Made by a program: the position numbers and the translations under genes
Assembly (NCBI RefSeq): GCF_000002515.2
Contig: NC_006042.1
Location: forward strand, 930,001 to 994,000
Length of the DNA: 64,000 bases
Direction: 5' to 3'
From: Kluyveromyces lactis
Taxonomy: Eukaryota; Ascomycota; Saccharomycetes; Saccharomycetales; Saccharomycetaceae
The notes under the pieces: model-generated
What the model saw: only the letters and a program-made list of their open reading frames with translations
What the model was told of the DNA's origin: nothing
Database searches by the model: none
In this document: positions 14,349-24,143 of the stretch, piece after piece
Layout: each line of letters begins with the position of its first letter
How positions within the stretch are numbered: the stretch's first letter is position 1

Positions 14349-14500
14349 GTAGACTTTTGTTTAGTTTACTTTTGTACTTTATTTCTTTAACATTATTTAC
14401 TTGTAAAGTATACATGATATATTCATTTCAAAGTCCCACCAACTTATAACATCATCATTTATTAACAATGATAAAGTTAGAGTAGTGGTAATTTATTGGA

Positions 14501-16231
14501 TCATTCCTCTAAGTTGACGTAATTACTTGGGAATAGACCCTTTTCACCTGATGATTCAAGTTCACCCAACCACCAATCATCATCGACAAATTGAATATTA
14601 ATGATTCTTTCATTTTCTTCAAAAGTCAATTCATTATCTTCGCCGGCTTCGTAATCATATTCAGCAATAGCTGATGGTCCGGATTCTTTCTTTCCAGGTT
14701 TGGATGCTCTTGGTGCTGGAGATGGAGGAGTATTTTGAGACTTAGAAAATGCTCTTTCATCATCATCTTCTTCGTCCTCGTCACTTTCCGGTGGGGGTGG
14801 AACATTTCTCCTAGTTGGTAGAGAAGGAGCTTCTTCCTCTTCCTCTTCCTCTTCCTCTTCCTCTTCCTCTTGCTCCTCCTCTTCCTCCTCATCGCTTTCG
14901 GGTGGGGGAGGAACATTTCTTCTCACAGGCAACGAAGGAGCTGGAGTTTCTTCCTCTTCTTCTTGTTCCTCCTCATCACTACTCCAGTCATCGTTTTGTT
15001 CCTTCTTTTGATCATGCAGACCTGGTAGTGGTTGGCCAAACTTGTTCTGTTTCTTGGTCCAGCTGTCAGATGAGTTGATCTTAGAAGCTTGAGGTCTAGA
15101 TCTGCTAGAGTCACTTGGTTTTATGATAGGAATTTCCTTAGTTTTAATTGATTCAAATTTTGATCTGACCTCTTCAATCTCTTCTTCAGCTTCTTCTTCT
15201 TCGTTAGAATCTGAGAACTCTTCTCTTTGGGTCTTGTTCTCTAAATTAGATGGTTTCTTTTGTCCCTTCTTTTCAGCCCAAAGTTGAGCTGGTGACTTTT
15301 CATTCTTGAAACCCTTGATCACCTTATCGTCGCTATCGTTTCCTGATGATTGAGCTGAGGAAGAACTCTTTGGTCCCAAGACTTTGTTGTATTCTGCATC
15401 CCTCTTTAGCTTGGATTCTTGCTTTAATTTAGCAATCTCAGATTGAGGATCAATCTTTTTGTCGTAATTAGGCCCCGAAACAACTAGACGGGGATCTTCT
15501 TTACTGTTTTCTTCAGCAATCACTTTTTGTAGATCAACTTTACCAATTGGTTTCCAGGAAGAAGAATTTGGTTCTAGTGGTTTCTTGTCGAAATCACGTT
15601 CTTCCAACTCTGGTTCACCCCATTCATCGTCCTTCTTACCTCTGCTCTTCTCAGTCTTTGGGGGAGAAACGGATCTTCTTGATGGGAACGATGGTGTAGG
15701 TTCCTTTTGCTCAGATTGTCTGGATGAAACACTGACTGGTTTCTTGGCTGTCTTGGCAGCAGAGGAAATTGGCTTCTTGGAGGCCGGTGTTTGTTGTTGA
15801 ATTGAATAACGGGCACCAGCGGAGTTGCTGATTTTCATTAACAATTCAGATTCATCTAAGTCATCCTCATCTCTGGCGGTAACCTGAACATGGTAGGTCT
15901 TAAACACTTGATTAGAGATCACACCGAAATTCTGAGCAAATGAAGCTCTGGTTTTCAATGGAGCGGAATCTGGACACCAACCAATTAAAATCAACTTCTG
16001 AACATCAGAACCTGGTGGAGAAACACGAGCTAAACCGTATTGAACCTTGGTATCATCGAAACTTTGCAAAAACTCGCTGAAAGAAGTACCGACTAGTTCA
16101 GGTTCGTATTGTTTCTTAGAATTTGGCGAGATGATCAACCAAGTAGTATCTGGATCACCCTTCACAACCTTCAGGTACTCGGCCTCAATGGCACGCGAGT
16201 GTGTAGTAGTGTCAATTGGTTCAAATGCCAT
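14501..16231 (-). CDS. ABP1: actin-binding protein Abp1
   Basis: Cortical actin-patch protein that binds F-actin, activates Arp2/3 and recruits patch regulators during endocytosis. The 576 residues (S. cerevisiae 592) show an N-terminal ADF-homology domain (about 1-135), a Lys/Glu-rich linker, two acidic Arp2/3-binding motifs (DDEWGEPELEERDF near 205 and NDDWSSDEEE near 413), proline-rich segments, and a C-terminal SH3 domain (about 518-576) with ALYDY-type AEYDYEAGEDNELTF, WWLGEL and FPSNYV. Unusual: the proline module RRNVPPPPESDE occurs twice (around residues 440-485), separated by a run of almost only Glu (CTTCCT/CTCCTC repeats on the + strand). This looks like a recent internal duplication. 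First ATG used. Confidence 0.97.
   Translation of the reverse strand: MAFEPIDTTTHSRAIEAEYLKVVKGDPDTTWLIISPNSKKQYEPELVGTSFSEFLQSFDDTKVQYGLARVSPPGSDVQKLILIGWCPDSAPLKTRASFAQNFGVISNQVFKTYHVQVTARDEDDLDESELLMKISNSAGARYSIQQQTPASKKPISSAAKTAKKPVSVSSRQSEQKEPTPSFPSRRSVSPPKTEKSRGKKDDEWGEPELEERDFDKKPLEPNSSSWKPIGKVDLQKVIAEENSKEDPRLVVSGPNYDKKIDPQSEIAKLKQESKLKRDAEYNKVLGPKSSSSAQSSGNDSDDKVIKGFKNEKSPAQLWAEKKGQKKPSNLENKTQREEFSDSNEEEEAEEEIEEVRSKFESIKTKEIPIIKPSDSSRSRPQASKINSSDSWTKKQNKFGQPLPGLHDQKKEQNDDWSSDEEEQEEEEETPAPSLPVRRNVPPPPESDEEEEEEQEEEEEEEEEEEEEAPSLPTRRNVPPPPESDEDEEDDDERAFSKSQNTPPSPAPRASKPGKKESGPSAIAEYDYEAGEDNELTFEENERIINIQFVDDDWWLGELESSGEKGLFPSNYVNLEE
14831..14895 (-). repeat. poly-glutamate microsatellite inside ABP1
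   Basis: Tandem hexanucleotide CTTCCT/CTCTTC units on the + strand encode about 20 consecutive acidic residues between two copies of the Abp1 proline module. Likely length-variable between strains (inference). Confidence 0.85.
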
Positions 16232-16530
16232 CGTAATTGCTATGCCAGACTGATAACCCTATAATAACTTAAGATCAATAACAACAAGAAAGGAACGTAA
16301 TGCACCTCAAATTTGTCTGGTAAATTGGCAAAAACACACACTAATTCAATTGACTTTGCAGAATTCTTGTCTTAAGATATTTCTATATTTGTTTAAATAT
16401 ATATAAAGGTAGGATGGTACAATCATTCCACCAAACAGCAGTGGATTGATTCATGTTTAATAATTTAACCTAGTTCAAATATTGCATTCATGGCGAATAG
16501 GAGACAATTGTCAAGATTTTATTTCATAGG

Positions 16531-16618
16531 TTACCCGGAATATGAACTGTGGTTTTAGTTTCGAGAAATTCGTGCAGATTTCATTTAGAGAAACAGCGGT
16601 TGACATGAAACCGGGTAA
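16531..16618. promoter_or_regulatory. inverted pair of Reb1-type sites
   Basis: TTACCCG at 16531-16537 and CGGGTAA at 16612-16618, in opposite orientation about 75 bp apart, 300-390 bp upstream of the ABP1 ATG. Reb1-family factors read this motif and clear nucleosomes. Occupancy here is inference. Confidence 0.45.
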
Positions 16619-16802
16619 TATTTAGTACCATGAACAGCGGTCAGAGTAGAGAACGATATTGCAAAACTGTTATTAGCTTTATGAAGAGTTTTCTTATCAA
16701 GGAATCAATAACTATTTTTTGGAATAAAGCTGTGATGATGTTTCTGTTGGAACAGGAAATTAACTGTCGGTGAGAATTTCAAATTGCTCGATGTTCTATT
16801 AA

Positions 16803-17393
16803 TTATTCTCCGGCCAGATTTCAGCTTATTTTCCACTACGAAACGGACCTTATGCTGAAATCACTGTTGAGTTAAACATTGGTTATAATGATGGGGGCCT
16901 TACCACAATAACTGATCCCGGAACGACTTTCCACGTTCATGATTCTCATATATGCATGTTAGGAAACTATGCCATCGCAACTCTGAGAAAGGTACTGGTA
17001 GACAAGCTCCGAAATCGATAATATCGATACCGGCAGGTTTGTATTCACTGACGCACTATTTGAAAAATAGGCCTTCTTCGAGATTATACAAGAAATTATC
17101 GAACCCAAGGACAAGATTCAGATCGAGTAAATATCATATATGGTCAAAATACGATTTAATACAAGCCTTCATCGATTTATGGGCGTATATGTAATGGCAA
17201 CAAATTTATTTCTACCGGTGATGGTTCCTTTTCCCCCGCGGCTGATGACGATGGTGGGGTTACAGACGAACTTGGTTATTCGAAACCATCTACTACTTTT
17301 TCTCCACTGCAAAAAGAACTTGTATCCGATTTTGAAGCTGTTAAATTGGCTTTTCCCCGTTCCTTTGGCCTTTATGACGCAAGATGTAAATAA
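16803..17393 (+). pseudogene. decayed protein-coding relic of unknown family
   Basis: Two open blocks in the same + frame, 16803-17021 and 17160-17393, read like real protein but have no ATG at the front and are separated by about 140 bp in which that frame is closed. Block one contains SGQISAYFPLRNGPYAEITV and LTTITDPGTTFHVHDSH. Block two contains KFISTGDGSFSPAADDDGG, GYSKPSTTFSPLQKELVSDF and ends FGLYDARCK then TAA. The Gly/Ser/Thr/Pro-rich style resembles secreted or cell-surface yeast proteins, but I do not recognise the family. In S. cerevisiae the corresponding ABP1/YCR087C-A interval holds no extra gene. It could instead be chance open frame, which I consider less likely because both blocks are in phase. 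Confidence 0.45.
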
Positions 17394-17627
17394 AAATGTC
17401 CGAAACTTGTCACTTAGCAGTTATCACCGAAGTTGCATATTGAGTGGAGCATTAGAATCCTATTTCGGCAAGAAAATATCACAGAAAATGGGGGGGAGGA
17501 CGGATTAAGGCTTTTCAAACAAACTATACAACGAAGCTATGTATAAGGACAATCAATTGTCGCTAACTGACGGTCAGTTGCCCATTTGAGTGTCGTTTCA
17601 TAAGAAAATACATGTGTGGAATTTGTA

Positions 17628-17635
17628 TCACGTGA
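17628..17635. promoter_or_regulatory. TCACGTGA (Cbf1-type) site
   Basis: Perfect palindromic Cbf1/CDEI-like octamer, 365 bp upstream of the YCR087C-A homologue. One of six such octamers in intergenic DNA of this window. Confidence 0.5.
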
Positions 17636-17879
17636 CTATGTCTATGCGATACCTTCCTAAATTGTGGGTGTTAGCCAAAACATTTGCAAGCATTCGTAAC
17701 TAATTTAGAATCTTAACCGTGTTCAAAGAGCTTTCAACATTCAAATTATTGGGACTTTTCATGGAATTACACATATTTCCTTACATTGTTAATGTGCTCC
17801 CCATAAATAAGTTTAAATTCATACACGCTGTGGACTTTTCTTTTTCTGCTGATGTTAAAAAGTGAAAAGAATCTTCGGT

Positions 17880-17902
17880 GATGAGATGAGATGAGATGAG
17901 AT
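17880..17902 (+). promoter_or_regulatory. tandem PAC-like GATGAG repeat
   Basis: Four and a half copies of GATGA in tandem, so GATGAGATGAG (the PAC element of ribosome-biogenesis genes) is present in several registers. It lies about 100 bp before the ATG of the LYAR-type zinc-finger gene, the usual PAC distance. Known: PAC is bound by Dot6/Tod6-type repressors in S. cerevisiae. Function here is inference and supports a ribosome-biogenesis role for the gene. Confidence 0.6.
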
Positions 17903-17999
17903 AATATAGAATGATTATACAGATAAATGACTTATATTCTAGCATCGGAATATCCTAGTTGAACGCATACCGTACCCAAACATAAACTGCTCAAAGAAG

Positions 18000-18467
18000 A
18001 TGGTAACATTTAATTGTGAAGTGTGTAACGATACTGTTCCTAAAAAGAACACCGAAAAGCATTACTACCGTTGCCCACAAGCTTATTATACTTGTATTGA
18101 TTGTAACCAGACATTTGATGACGGTATCTCTTACAAGAAACACATCCAGTGCATAACAGAGGATGAAAAATATCAGAAAGGATTATACAAGGGTAAAAAG
18201 AACGGTAATCAGAATGACCAAAATGGAAAACAACCGAACGCTCAAGTGAAGAAGGAAGTCAAGGTCGAAAAGAAAGAGGAAAAGCCTGTCAAGAAGGAAT
18301 CTAAACCAGAGAAGAAGGATAAGAAGGATAAGAAAGACAAGAAGTCAAGCCTAATCAAGGGTGAATCATTGTATAAAATCTTAAAATCTATCAACAATAA
18401 AGACGACAAAAAAGAATTATTGAAGAGGTTGATCGTAACAGCGGAAAACAAAATTGAGCTGCAGTAA
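18000..18467 (+). CDS. LYAR-type zinc-finger protein, YCR087C-A orthologue
   Basis: Probable nucleolar or nuclear protein of 155 residues. The first 65 residues are almost identical to S. cerevisiae YCR087C-A and carry two C2HC fingers of the LYAR type: Cys6, Cys9, His21, Cys25 and Cys32, Cys35, His48, Cys51. The middle is a Lys/Glu-rich low-complexity linker, typical of nucleolar proteins, and the C-terminus has the conserved block GESLYKILKSI. ATG at 18000-18002. The PAC-like repeat upstream fits a role in ribosome biogenesis, which remains unproven. Convergent with CSM1 (123 bp between stops), the same arrangement as in S. cerevisiae. Confidence 0.93.
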   Translation: MVTFNCEVCNDTVPKKNTEKHYYRCPQAYYTCIDCNQTFDDGISYKKHIQCITEDEKYQKGLYKGKKNGNQNDQNGKQPNAQVKKEVKVEKKEEKPVKKESKPEKKDKKDKKDKKSSLIKGESLYKILKSINNKDDKKELLKRLIVTAENKIELQ

Positions 18468-18590
18468 CTAAACGAACATTCTTCGCACATTATTTGTTTA
18501 CATTATTTTACAGATGATTTCGTGAAGAAATCTATACTAGCGATTTTAAAAGTACATAATTCATTAAAGAGCGTGAAACTATCATAATCA

Positions 18591-19121
18591 TCACACGCTC
18601 TTAGACAAACCTTTAGATAATTTATTATAAAACTGATTCAACGATTTTAGCGGAAAACTGAGGGTCTCGAACATATACTCGGGGAGCTGATCTTGTAACT
18701 GTTTCAATTCTTGTACTGACCTTTGTTTCAACAACGGTACGTAAACAATCTCCGTCTCATCGTCCTTCCCCTTCACGAATCCTAACTTGTAATCCATTAT
18801 CCCATTCTTGTTCCCTTGACTGGTATCAAACCACAGCCCTAGATCATCCTCATATGTCTTATGTATCCTTACTCCACACAATTGCTCGAATAAATCTTTC
18901 ATTATCTCAGATTGTTCCTCTGCGTCCGCTTTCGAATCCTCCAATTGAGAAATCTTTGTCTTATCGGATTGCAATTGTTCCTTCAAAGATTCTATCTCCT
19001 GTTGTTTCAACTCTAATTGTCTCATCAGCTTCACATTCTCGTTTAACACCCCTTGTACGGCCAAGTCAGCCTTTTCGAGGCGATCCTGGACCGATTCCTT
19101 ATATTCTGCTAGAGGGTCCAT
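18591..19121 (-). CDS. CSM1: monopolin / rDNA-silencing subunit Csm1
   Basis: Kinetochore monopolin component that with Lrs4 clamps sister kinetochores in meiosis I, and with Lrs4/RENT anchors and silences rDNA in the nucleolus. The 176 residues (S. cerevisiae 190) begin MDPLAEYKESVQ like Csm1. Residues about 10-85 form a long coiled coil, followed by the globular RWD-like domain with VRIHKTYEDDLGLWFD and IMDYKLGFVKG, ending LPEYMFETLSFPL. The shorter C-terminus lacks the basic tail of the S. cerevisiae protein. First ATG used. Confidence 0.95.
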   Translation of the reverse strand: MDPLAEYKESVQDRLEKADLAVQGVLNENVKLMRQLELKQQEIESLKEQLQSDKTKISQLEDSKADAEEQSEIMKDLFEQLCGVRIHKTYEDDLGLWFDTSQGNKNGIMDYKLGFVKGKDDETEIVYVPLLKQRSVQELKQLQDQLPEYMFETLSFPLKSLNQFYNKLSKGLSKSV

Positions 19122-19925
19122 AAGTAAACAAAAAACACAGATTCCGAGGGTGGTAATTAACTATGTTGTCAGAAGATTTTGATTAGATATGGTCCAGTTA
19201 AGTTATTCCCAATTGCTGCTCGTCAAATACTGCCGGGACAATGGTTTTATCTATATAAACCATGGTCTCAATCCTATATGATAACAATATATACACATAT
19301 ATCTTACTATGAGCATAAAAGCCCAATGATTGAGATTTACCTCCCAAAATATCAATTCCGACCCCAACCTCCTTACACCACAAATGGCATCCCCCAATAA
19401 AAGTAGCAGTTCCCAGGAAGTCACGTGAGAGAAAAGATGAATCTTCTTTGAACAATTTACGGCGAGAAAAGGACAATTAGCATGATGGTTGAAATAAAGA
19501 AAAAAAACAAAAATGAAAAGTCTTTAAATTTAAACAATACCTAATGTGTGTTTGCTGCAATTGCACACACAATTTCAATCATTTACTGCTACCACCACAG
19601 TGCTTAAATCTACTGAGCGACAGCAACGGTAACTTCAACGTTCTAGGCTAACTGTTTCAATTTTGGTTTGAATTACAAATTTCAAGTGCTCTCTATTGTT
19701 TTGAAGCTTGGAATCTGAAAACAATAGAGACTATAATTCTTATCGTTTTCACCAATTATCTCGGCAGAAAGTTTTCTTTGAGATTAGAAATTTAATTGGA
19801 CGATTATACGTTAATATCTTTGAACACTGGTTGGTGTCTTACTTTCGTTTGAATTACGTTGTTACACTTTGATAAACACACGGGGAGTGACTGAGAATAA
19901 AGTTAGTATTATTTCATAAATCAAG
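19122..19925. promoter_or_regulatory. divergent promoter CSM1 / TUP1
   Basis: An 804-bp bidirectional region. A TCACGTGA site at 19421-19428 lies near the middle. Several A/T tracts and imperfect CAATTT repeats precede TUP1, consistent with a long leader. A 92-codon minus-strand open frame here starts with TTG and is not called. Confidence 0.5.
19421..19428. promoter_or_regulatory. TCACGTGA (Cbf1-type) site
   Basis: Palindromic octamer about 300 bp from the CSM1 ATG and 500 bp from the TUP1 ATG, in their shared promoter. Confidence 0.5.
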
Positions 19926-21974
19926 ATGAGCAGTGTTGCAGCATCGCAAAATAAAATCAACGATTTACTGGAAGCAATCAGGCAAGAGTTTGCCAATGTT
20001 TCGCAAGAAGCAAACTCTTACCGTTTGCAAAACCAAAAGGATTATGATTTTAAGATTAATCAACAATTAGCAGAAATGCAACAGGTTAGAAATACCGTTT
20101 ATGAGTTGGAATTGACTCACAGAAAAATGAAAGATGCGTATGAGGAGGAGATTAGCAGATTGAAGTTGGAATTAGAACAAAAAGATCGCCAATTGGCCTC
20201 TATTGCCCATGGAAGTACCGTTGGTAATGTTCCAGGTCAAGTTCCTCAGCTTAGTAGAAATTCTGGTGCTCAGGGAAATGCTAACATTGCGCCACCAAAT
20301 ATTCCGCAACCAATGGTTTCGCAAACTGTAGGTACTGGTATGGCCCCACAAATGGCTCCTTTGAACACTCAACATCCTACTCAGCAAACTAAGTCTAATG
20401 CTGGAGAGCAAGCGGCCGCTAATTTGGCTCCTGTCATTCAGCAGCAGCAACAACCTCAGCAACAATTACCACCACAACAGCAGCAGCAACAGCAGCAGCA
20501 GCAACAGTCTAACATCCCAGTTACCACGGCAGCTCCAGTTCAACCTGCTGGTGGTAACTTAGACCAAACCGTACCAAATAGTATTTCTCCTCAACAACAG
20601 CCAACAGAGCAACAGCAACCTGCAAGTACAGCCACTACTGCACCAGCCACTGCTTCTACAGCCCCACCAACATCTGCTCCATCCGATCAGGTAGGTCAAG
20701 ATCACTACTTAGTTCCTGCCGACCAACGTGCTGTTCATGCCAAACCAATCCCTCCATTCTTGTTAGACTTGGACTCACAACTGGTTCCTTCACATTTAAA
20801 GAAGCAAAACAATGACTACTATGTTCTTCACAATCCTGCTCTACCTACGGATTTGGATGTTGAACTACATAAATCATTAGAACATTCTTCGGTGGTATGT
20901 TGCGTCAGATTCAGTTCCGATGGTGAATTCTTAGCCACGGGTTGCAATAAAACTACCCAAGTTTACAAAGTTTCCACTGGTGAACTAGTTGCCAGACTAT
21001 CTGATGATTCAGCATCTCAACCACAACCTCAACCTCAAAATCAAACAGTCACTGCCGAAACCTCCACTTCTAATTCTAATGGATCTAGCGCTGAAGATGG
21101 TACTGGAAACCAAAACTCAGCAGCCTCTACAGCATCCTCTGATCTCTACATTCGTTCAGTCTGTTTCTCCCCTGATGGTAAATTTTTGGCCACAGGTGCA
21201 GAAGACAAGTTGATCAGGATTTGGGATTTGGAAACTAAGAAAATTGTTATGACTTTGAAGGGACATGAACAAGACATTTACTCTTTGGACTACTTCCCAT
21301 CCGGTAACAAGTTGGTGTCTGGTTCTGGTGATCGTACGGTAAGAATTTGGGATTTAACCACCGGTACTTGTTCCCTAACACTATCGATTGAGGATGGTGT
21401 TACTACCGTTGCGGTTTCTCCTGGTGAAGGTAAATTTATTGCAGCTGGATCTTTGGACCGTACCGTTAGAGTTTGGGATTCCGATACTGGTTTCCTAGTA
21501 GAAAGACTAGACTCTGAAAATGAACTAGGGACAGGACACAGAGATTCTGTTTACTCTGTTGTCTTTACTAGGGATGGTAAGGGAGTTGTCTCCGGTTCTT
21601 TGGATAGATCTGTCAAGCTATGGAATTTGAACGGTCTAAGTGGTCAAAAGAGTCATGCAGAATGTGAAGTCACCTACACTGGGCATAAAGACTTTGTTCT
21701 TTCCGTTGCCACTACACAAAATGATGAATATATACTTTCTGGTTCGAAGGACCGCGGTGTCCTGTTCTGGGATACCAAATCCGGTAATCCTCTACTAATG
21801 TTACAGGGTCATAGGAACTCTGTAATCTCCGTCACTGTTGCAAATGGTCATCCACTTGGCCCTGAATATGGTGTATTTGCTACTGGTAGCGGTGATTGTA
21901 AGGCAAGAATTTGGAAATATTCTAAAAAGAACAGCCAACAAAACTCTACCCAAATCAAAGAGATTAAAGAATAA
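19926..21974 (+). CDS. TUP1: general transcriptional corepressor Tup1
   Basis: Corepressor that works with Cyc8/Ssn6, recruited by DNA-binding repressors such as Mig1-type factors to silence glucose-repressed, mating-type and stress genes. It interacts with hypoacetylated H3/H4 tails. The 682 residues show an N-terminal coiled coil for tetramerisation and Ssn6 binding (about 1-90), a Gln/Pro-rich region (about 100-260), the conserved linker [18 protein letters not shown] (about 260), and seven WD40 blades from about residue 318 to 670. Blade one is split from blade two by a low-complexity Gln/Ser/Asn insert (about 360-405), as in S. cerevisiae. WD ends such as [27 protein letters not shown] and VKLWNLNG are clear. 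Confidence 0.98.
20439..20507 (+). repeat. CAG/CAA polyglutamine tract in TUP1
   Basis: Two glutamine runs separated by LPP, encoded by mixed CAG and CAA codons, residues about 172-195 of Tup1. Likely length-polymorphic. Confidence 0.9.
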
Positions 21975-22631
21975 TTCCTGTAAAGGCTACGACTAATGGC
22001 CGTATTTCAGTATACCTTCGATGGTATTAATTACTCTGGTTCCAAATGCAATGCAAAGAATTCAAACAAAAGTTCGATATCAATTCAAGAGGTACCAAAT
22101 TATACAAACAATTAACTCTATCAAATAATAGAAGCTGATGTTTTTCCATTTTCATTTCACCTTTCTGATTTCGCAGTCTCTGTAACACTATGATTGTTTT
22201 CTCGTAAGTTTTCAATTATTTTATATCTTTTTTACCGTCTTGATTGATAATTTATAACATGAAACCTTATTTTACTCAAGCAGATCGCATCCTGCAGTTG
22301 TTTATGTTCCCACGCCATCGTTGACATTTCTGCTTTTGACAACATCTTTCGGTAACAACAGCTTTTTTTCATTCTATATAATACAAATTGCGGCAGTAGA
22401 AGTGTGGATACGAGATGAATAAAATGCTATGACGAGATACGCAAATGTATGGAACGTGTTACCATTGATGGTAATTAAAAGTACTGTGTGATTATATAAG
22501 ATATTATTAAGTTATGCTAAAACAGATTTGGTATTAATTAGTGCGAGACGATGGCAGCAAAGCAAGTTAATTGAAGTAGTAGCTATTTCACAAAAAAAAA
22601 AGCAGGTATTCCACTAAATTTATTGGTGGGC
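21975..22631. other. intergenic between TUP1 and ERG19 stops
   Basis: A 657-bp 3'-to-3' region, larger than the other convergent spacers here (35-190 bp). AT-rich with TATATA-like efficiency elements suited to 3'-end formation. No ORF over 62 codons or structured RNA that I can recognise. The size leaves room for a small ncRNA. Confidence 0.4.
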
Positions 22632-23825
22632 TTAGTTACTTGGCAAACCGGTCGCAGAATCGATTAAGGATAAGTCCGTGTCTTGTGGACCTGGGCCAAC
22701 TCTGGTTAAAATTACTCTAGTTACACCTTGATGTAGTTCAGAGTCCAAGTAGAAAGAGACATCATCCTTAATTTCATCGAATTTAGCATTGAATTGTGAT
22801 AGTTGTTCTTTGGTGAACTTAGATTCCCAGCCTGAGACGTTTTGGAACAGATGGTACAGGAATGCAAATAGTTTGTCTTCACTTTGTTCCAAATAGTACA
22901 AGACTGCATTTGGACCAGCATCAAAAGTATAGGCCACCACAGTCTCATTGTAAAATTCATTGATAGCATGGCAAAGTTTAATGACTTTCTTGGATGTATC
23001 GTTCAAGTAGAAGATAGGAGGGTAAGAATCGAGACAAGTGGCATGGAACGAGTTGGAATCTTTCATTGTCAACTCCGCGAAAGTTGGGAAATCCTTTTCT
23101 AGTATAGATTTCTTCATTTGTTCGAATCTCTTAGGAACCACGTTGTTGATTCTTTCCTGGAATAGGTCTGATGTTTTGACAGTCAATTGCATACCGCTGG
23201 TAGAAGGAGTATCCTTCTTGTCAGCACTAACAACTAAAATAGCAGCCTTCATTTCTGGCCAGTGATTCAAAGAGCCAATTTCAACAGCTTTACTATCACT
23301 ACCATCTTCCAATTTACCCATTTCCCAGGCAACGTAACCACCAAACAAAGATCTGCAAGCAGAACCAGATCCCTTTCTAGCAATCTTAGAAAGTTCTGAT
23401 TCGGATTGAGGGAGCTCGTACAGCTTGGCAATAGCCTTAATTAACGCAGCAAATCCAGCGGCTGAAGATGCCAAACCAGCGGCTGTTGGGAAATTGTTTT
23501 CACTTGCGATGTGCAATTTCCATTGAGAGAAAGTTGGCAATGATGAATCTTTTTCTTCCAATTCACGTCTCAATTGGCGCAAATCTTGCAAACAGTGCTG
23601 GGTTCTTTCGCTCGCTAGAGACTCTTCCTTACCGTTCAACCACAATTGATCTTTTGCAAAATCTGGTGAAGTGGTAGCCGTTGTCAAAGTACGTAGGTCT
23701 TCTTGGGACAAAGTAACGGAAATAGATGAGTTTGTTGGTAGATTCAATACCTTATCTCTCTTACCCCAGTATTTTAAAGTAGCAATGTTGACTGGAGCAG
23801 TTGTAGAAGCGCTGTAAATAGACAT
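22632..23825 (-). CDS. ERG19: mevalonate diphosphate decarboxylase
   Basis: Cytosolic enzyme (MVD1) that converts mevalonate-5-diphosphate to isopentenyl diphosphate using ATP, the last mevalonate step before sterols, dolichol, heme A and ubiquinone side chains. The 397 residues (S. cerevisiae 396) are a GHMP-superfamily protein: N-terminal ATAPVNIATLKYWGKRD-type substrate loop (ours STTAPVNIATLKYWGKRD), the phosphate loop FPTAAGLASSAAGFAALIK (about 113-131), GSGSACRSLFGGY, and the catalytic aspartate at Asp302 in FDAGPNAVLY. First ATG at 23823-23825. Divergent from COQ2. Confidence 0.97.
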   Translation of the reverse strand: MSIYSASTTAPVNIATLKYWGKRDKVLNLPTNSSISVTLSQEDLRTLTTATTSPDFAKDQLWLNGKEESLASERTQHCLQDLRQLRRELEEKDSSLPTFSQWKLHIASENNFPTAAGLASSAAGFAALIKAIAKLYELPQSESELSKIARKGSGSACRSLFGGYVAWEMGKLEDGSDSKAVEIGSLNHWPEMKAAILVVSADKKDTPSTSGMQLTVKTSDLFQERINNVVPKRFEQMKKSILEKDFPTFAELTMKDSNSFHATCLDSYPPIFYLNDTSKKVIKLCHAINEFYNETVVAYTFDAGPNAVLYYLEQSEDKLFAFLYHLFQNVSGWESKFTKEQLSQFNAKFDEIKDDVSFYLDSELHQGVTRVILTRVGPGPQDTDLSLIDSATGLPSN

Positions 23826-24123
23826 TTTTTTGTTGTTGTTAGAGATGATGTACAGCTAAATTCAATGACCCAATGCAAGAAGTTTTCTGTTTACTCCCCC
23901 TATTCACGATAAAAAAAAATAGGCTTGAAAATGCTAACGGTGATCAAATATAAACTATCCAAAATTTGGATTTGAATAATTATATAAAGTTTTTTTAGAA
24001 ACACCAAGGGATCTGCCTTATTCCTTGGTGAATATCAAGAAAGTCTTTGGGCGTTACAATATATATCAACTTTTTCAACTTTTTGTCCTGCTTTTCCATG
24101 CGAAAAATATGAAACGAGAAGTT

Positions 24124-24130
24124 TCGTATA
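24124..24130 (+). promoter_or_regulatory. sterol regulatory element-like TCGTATA
   Basis: Exact match to the TCGTATA core bound by Upc2/Ecm22 in S. cerevisiae ergosterol promoters, 300 bp upstream of the ERG19 ATG. A 7-mer occurs by chance often, so position is the main support. Confidence 0.4.
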
Positions 24131-24136
24131 ACGAAG

Positions 24137-24143
24137 TCACGTG
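24137..24143. promoter_or_regulatory. TCACGTG (Cbf1-type) site
   Basis: CDEI-like heptamer six bases after the sterol-type element in the ERG19/COQ2 promoter. Confidence 0.45.

Larger units (their letters stand above)
16232..17999. other. long intergenic gap ABP1 / YCR087C-A
   Basis: Almost 1.8 kb, several times the local average. It holds the ABP1 promoter with paired Reb1 sites, the relic at 16803-17393, a TCACGTGA site (17628-17635) and a GATGA repeat (17880-17902) in front of the zinc-finger gene. A GTGATGATG near 16732 resembles a C box, but I could not find a matching terminal stem and D box. Confidence 0.6.

Noticed and set aside
16732-16860. Possible C/D snoRNA starting GTGATGATG
   Set aside because: CTGA occurs downstream, but I found no terminal stem pairing and no clear C'/D' boxes.
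17628-17800. TCACGTGA followed by AT-rich DNA as a possible centromere
   Set aside because: No CDEIII-like TGTTT...TTTCCGAAA element follows, and the octamer occurs at many promoters here.
19198-19476. 92-codon minus-strand open frame between CSM1 and TUP1
   Set aside because: Starts with TTG rather than ATG, no resemblance to a known protein, and lies in an obvious divergent promoter.
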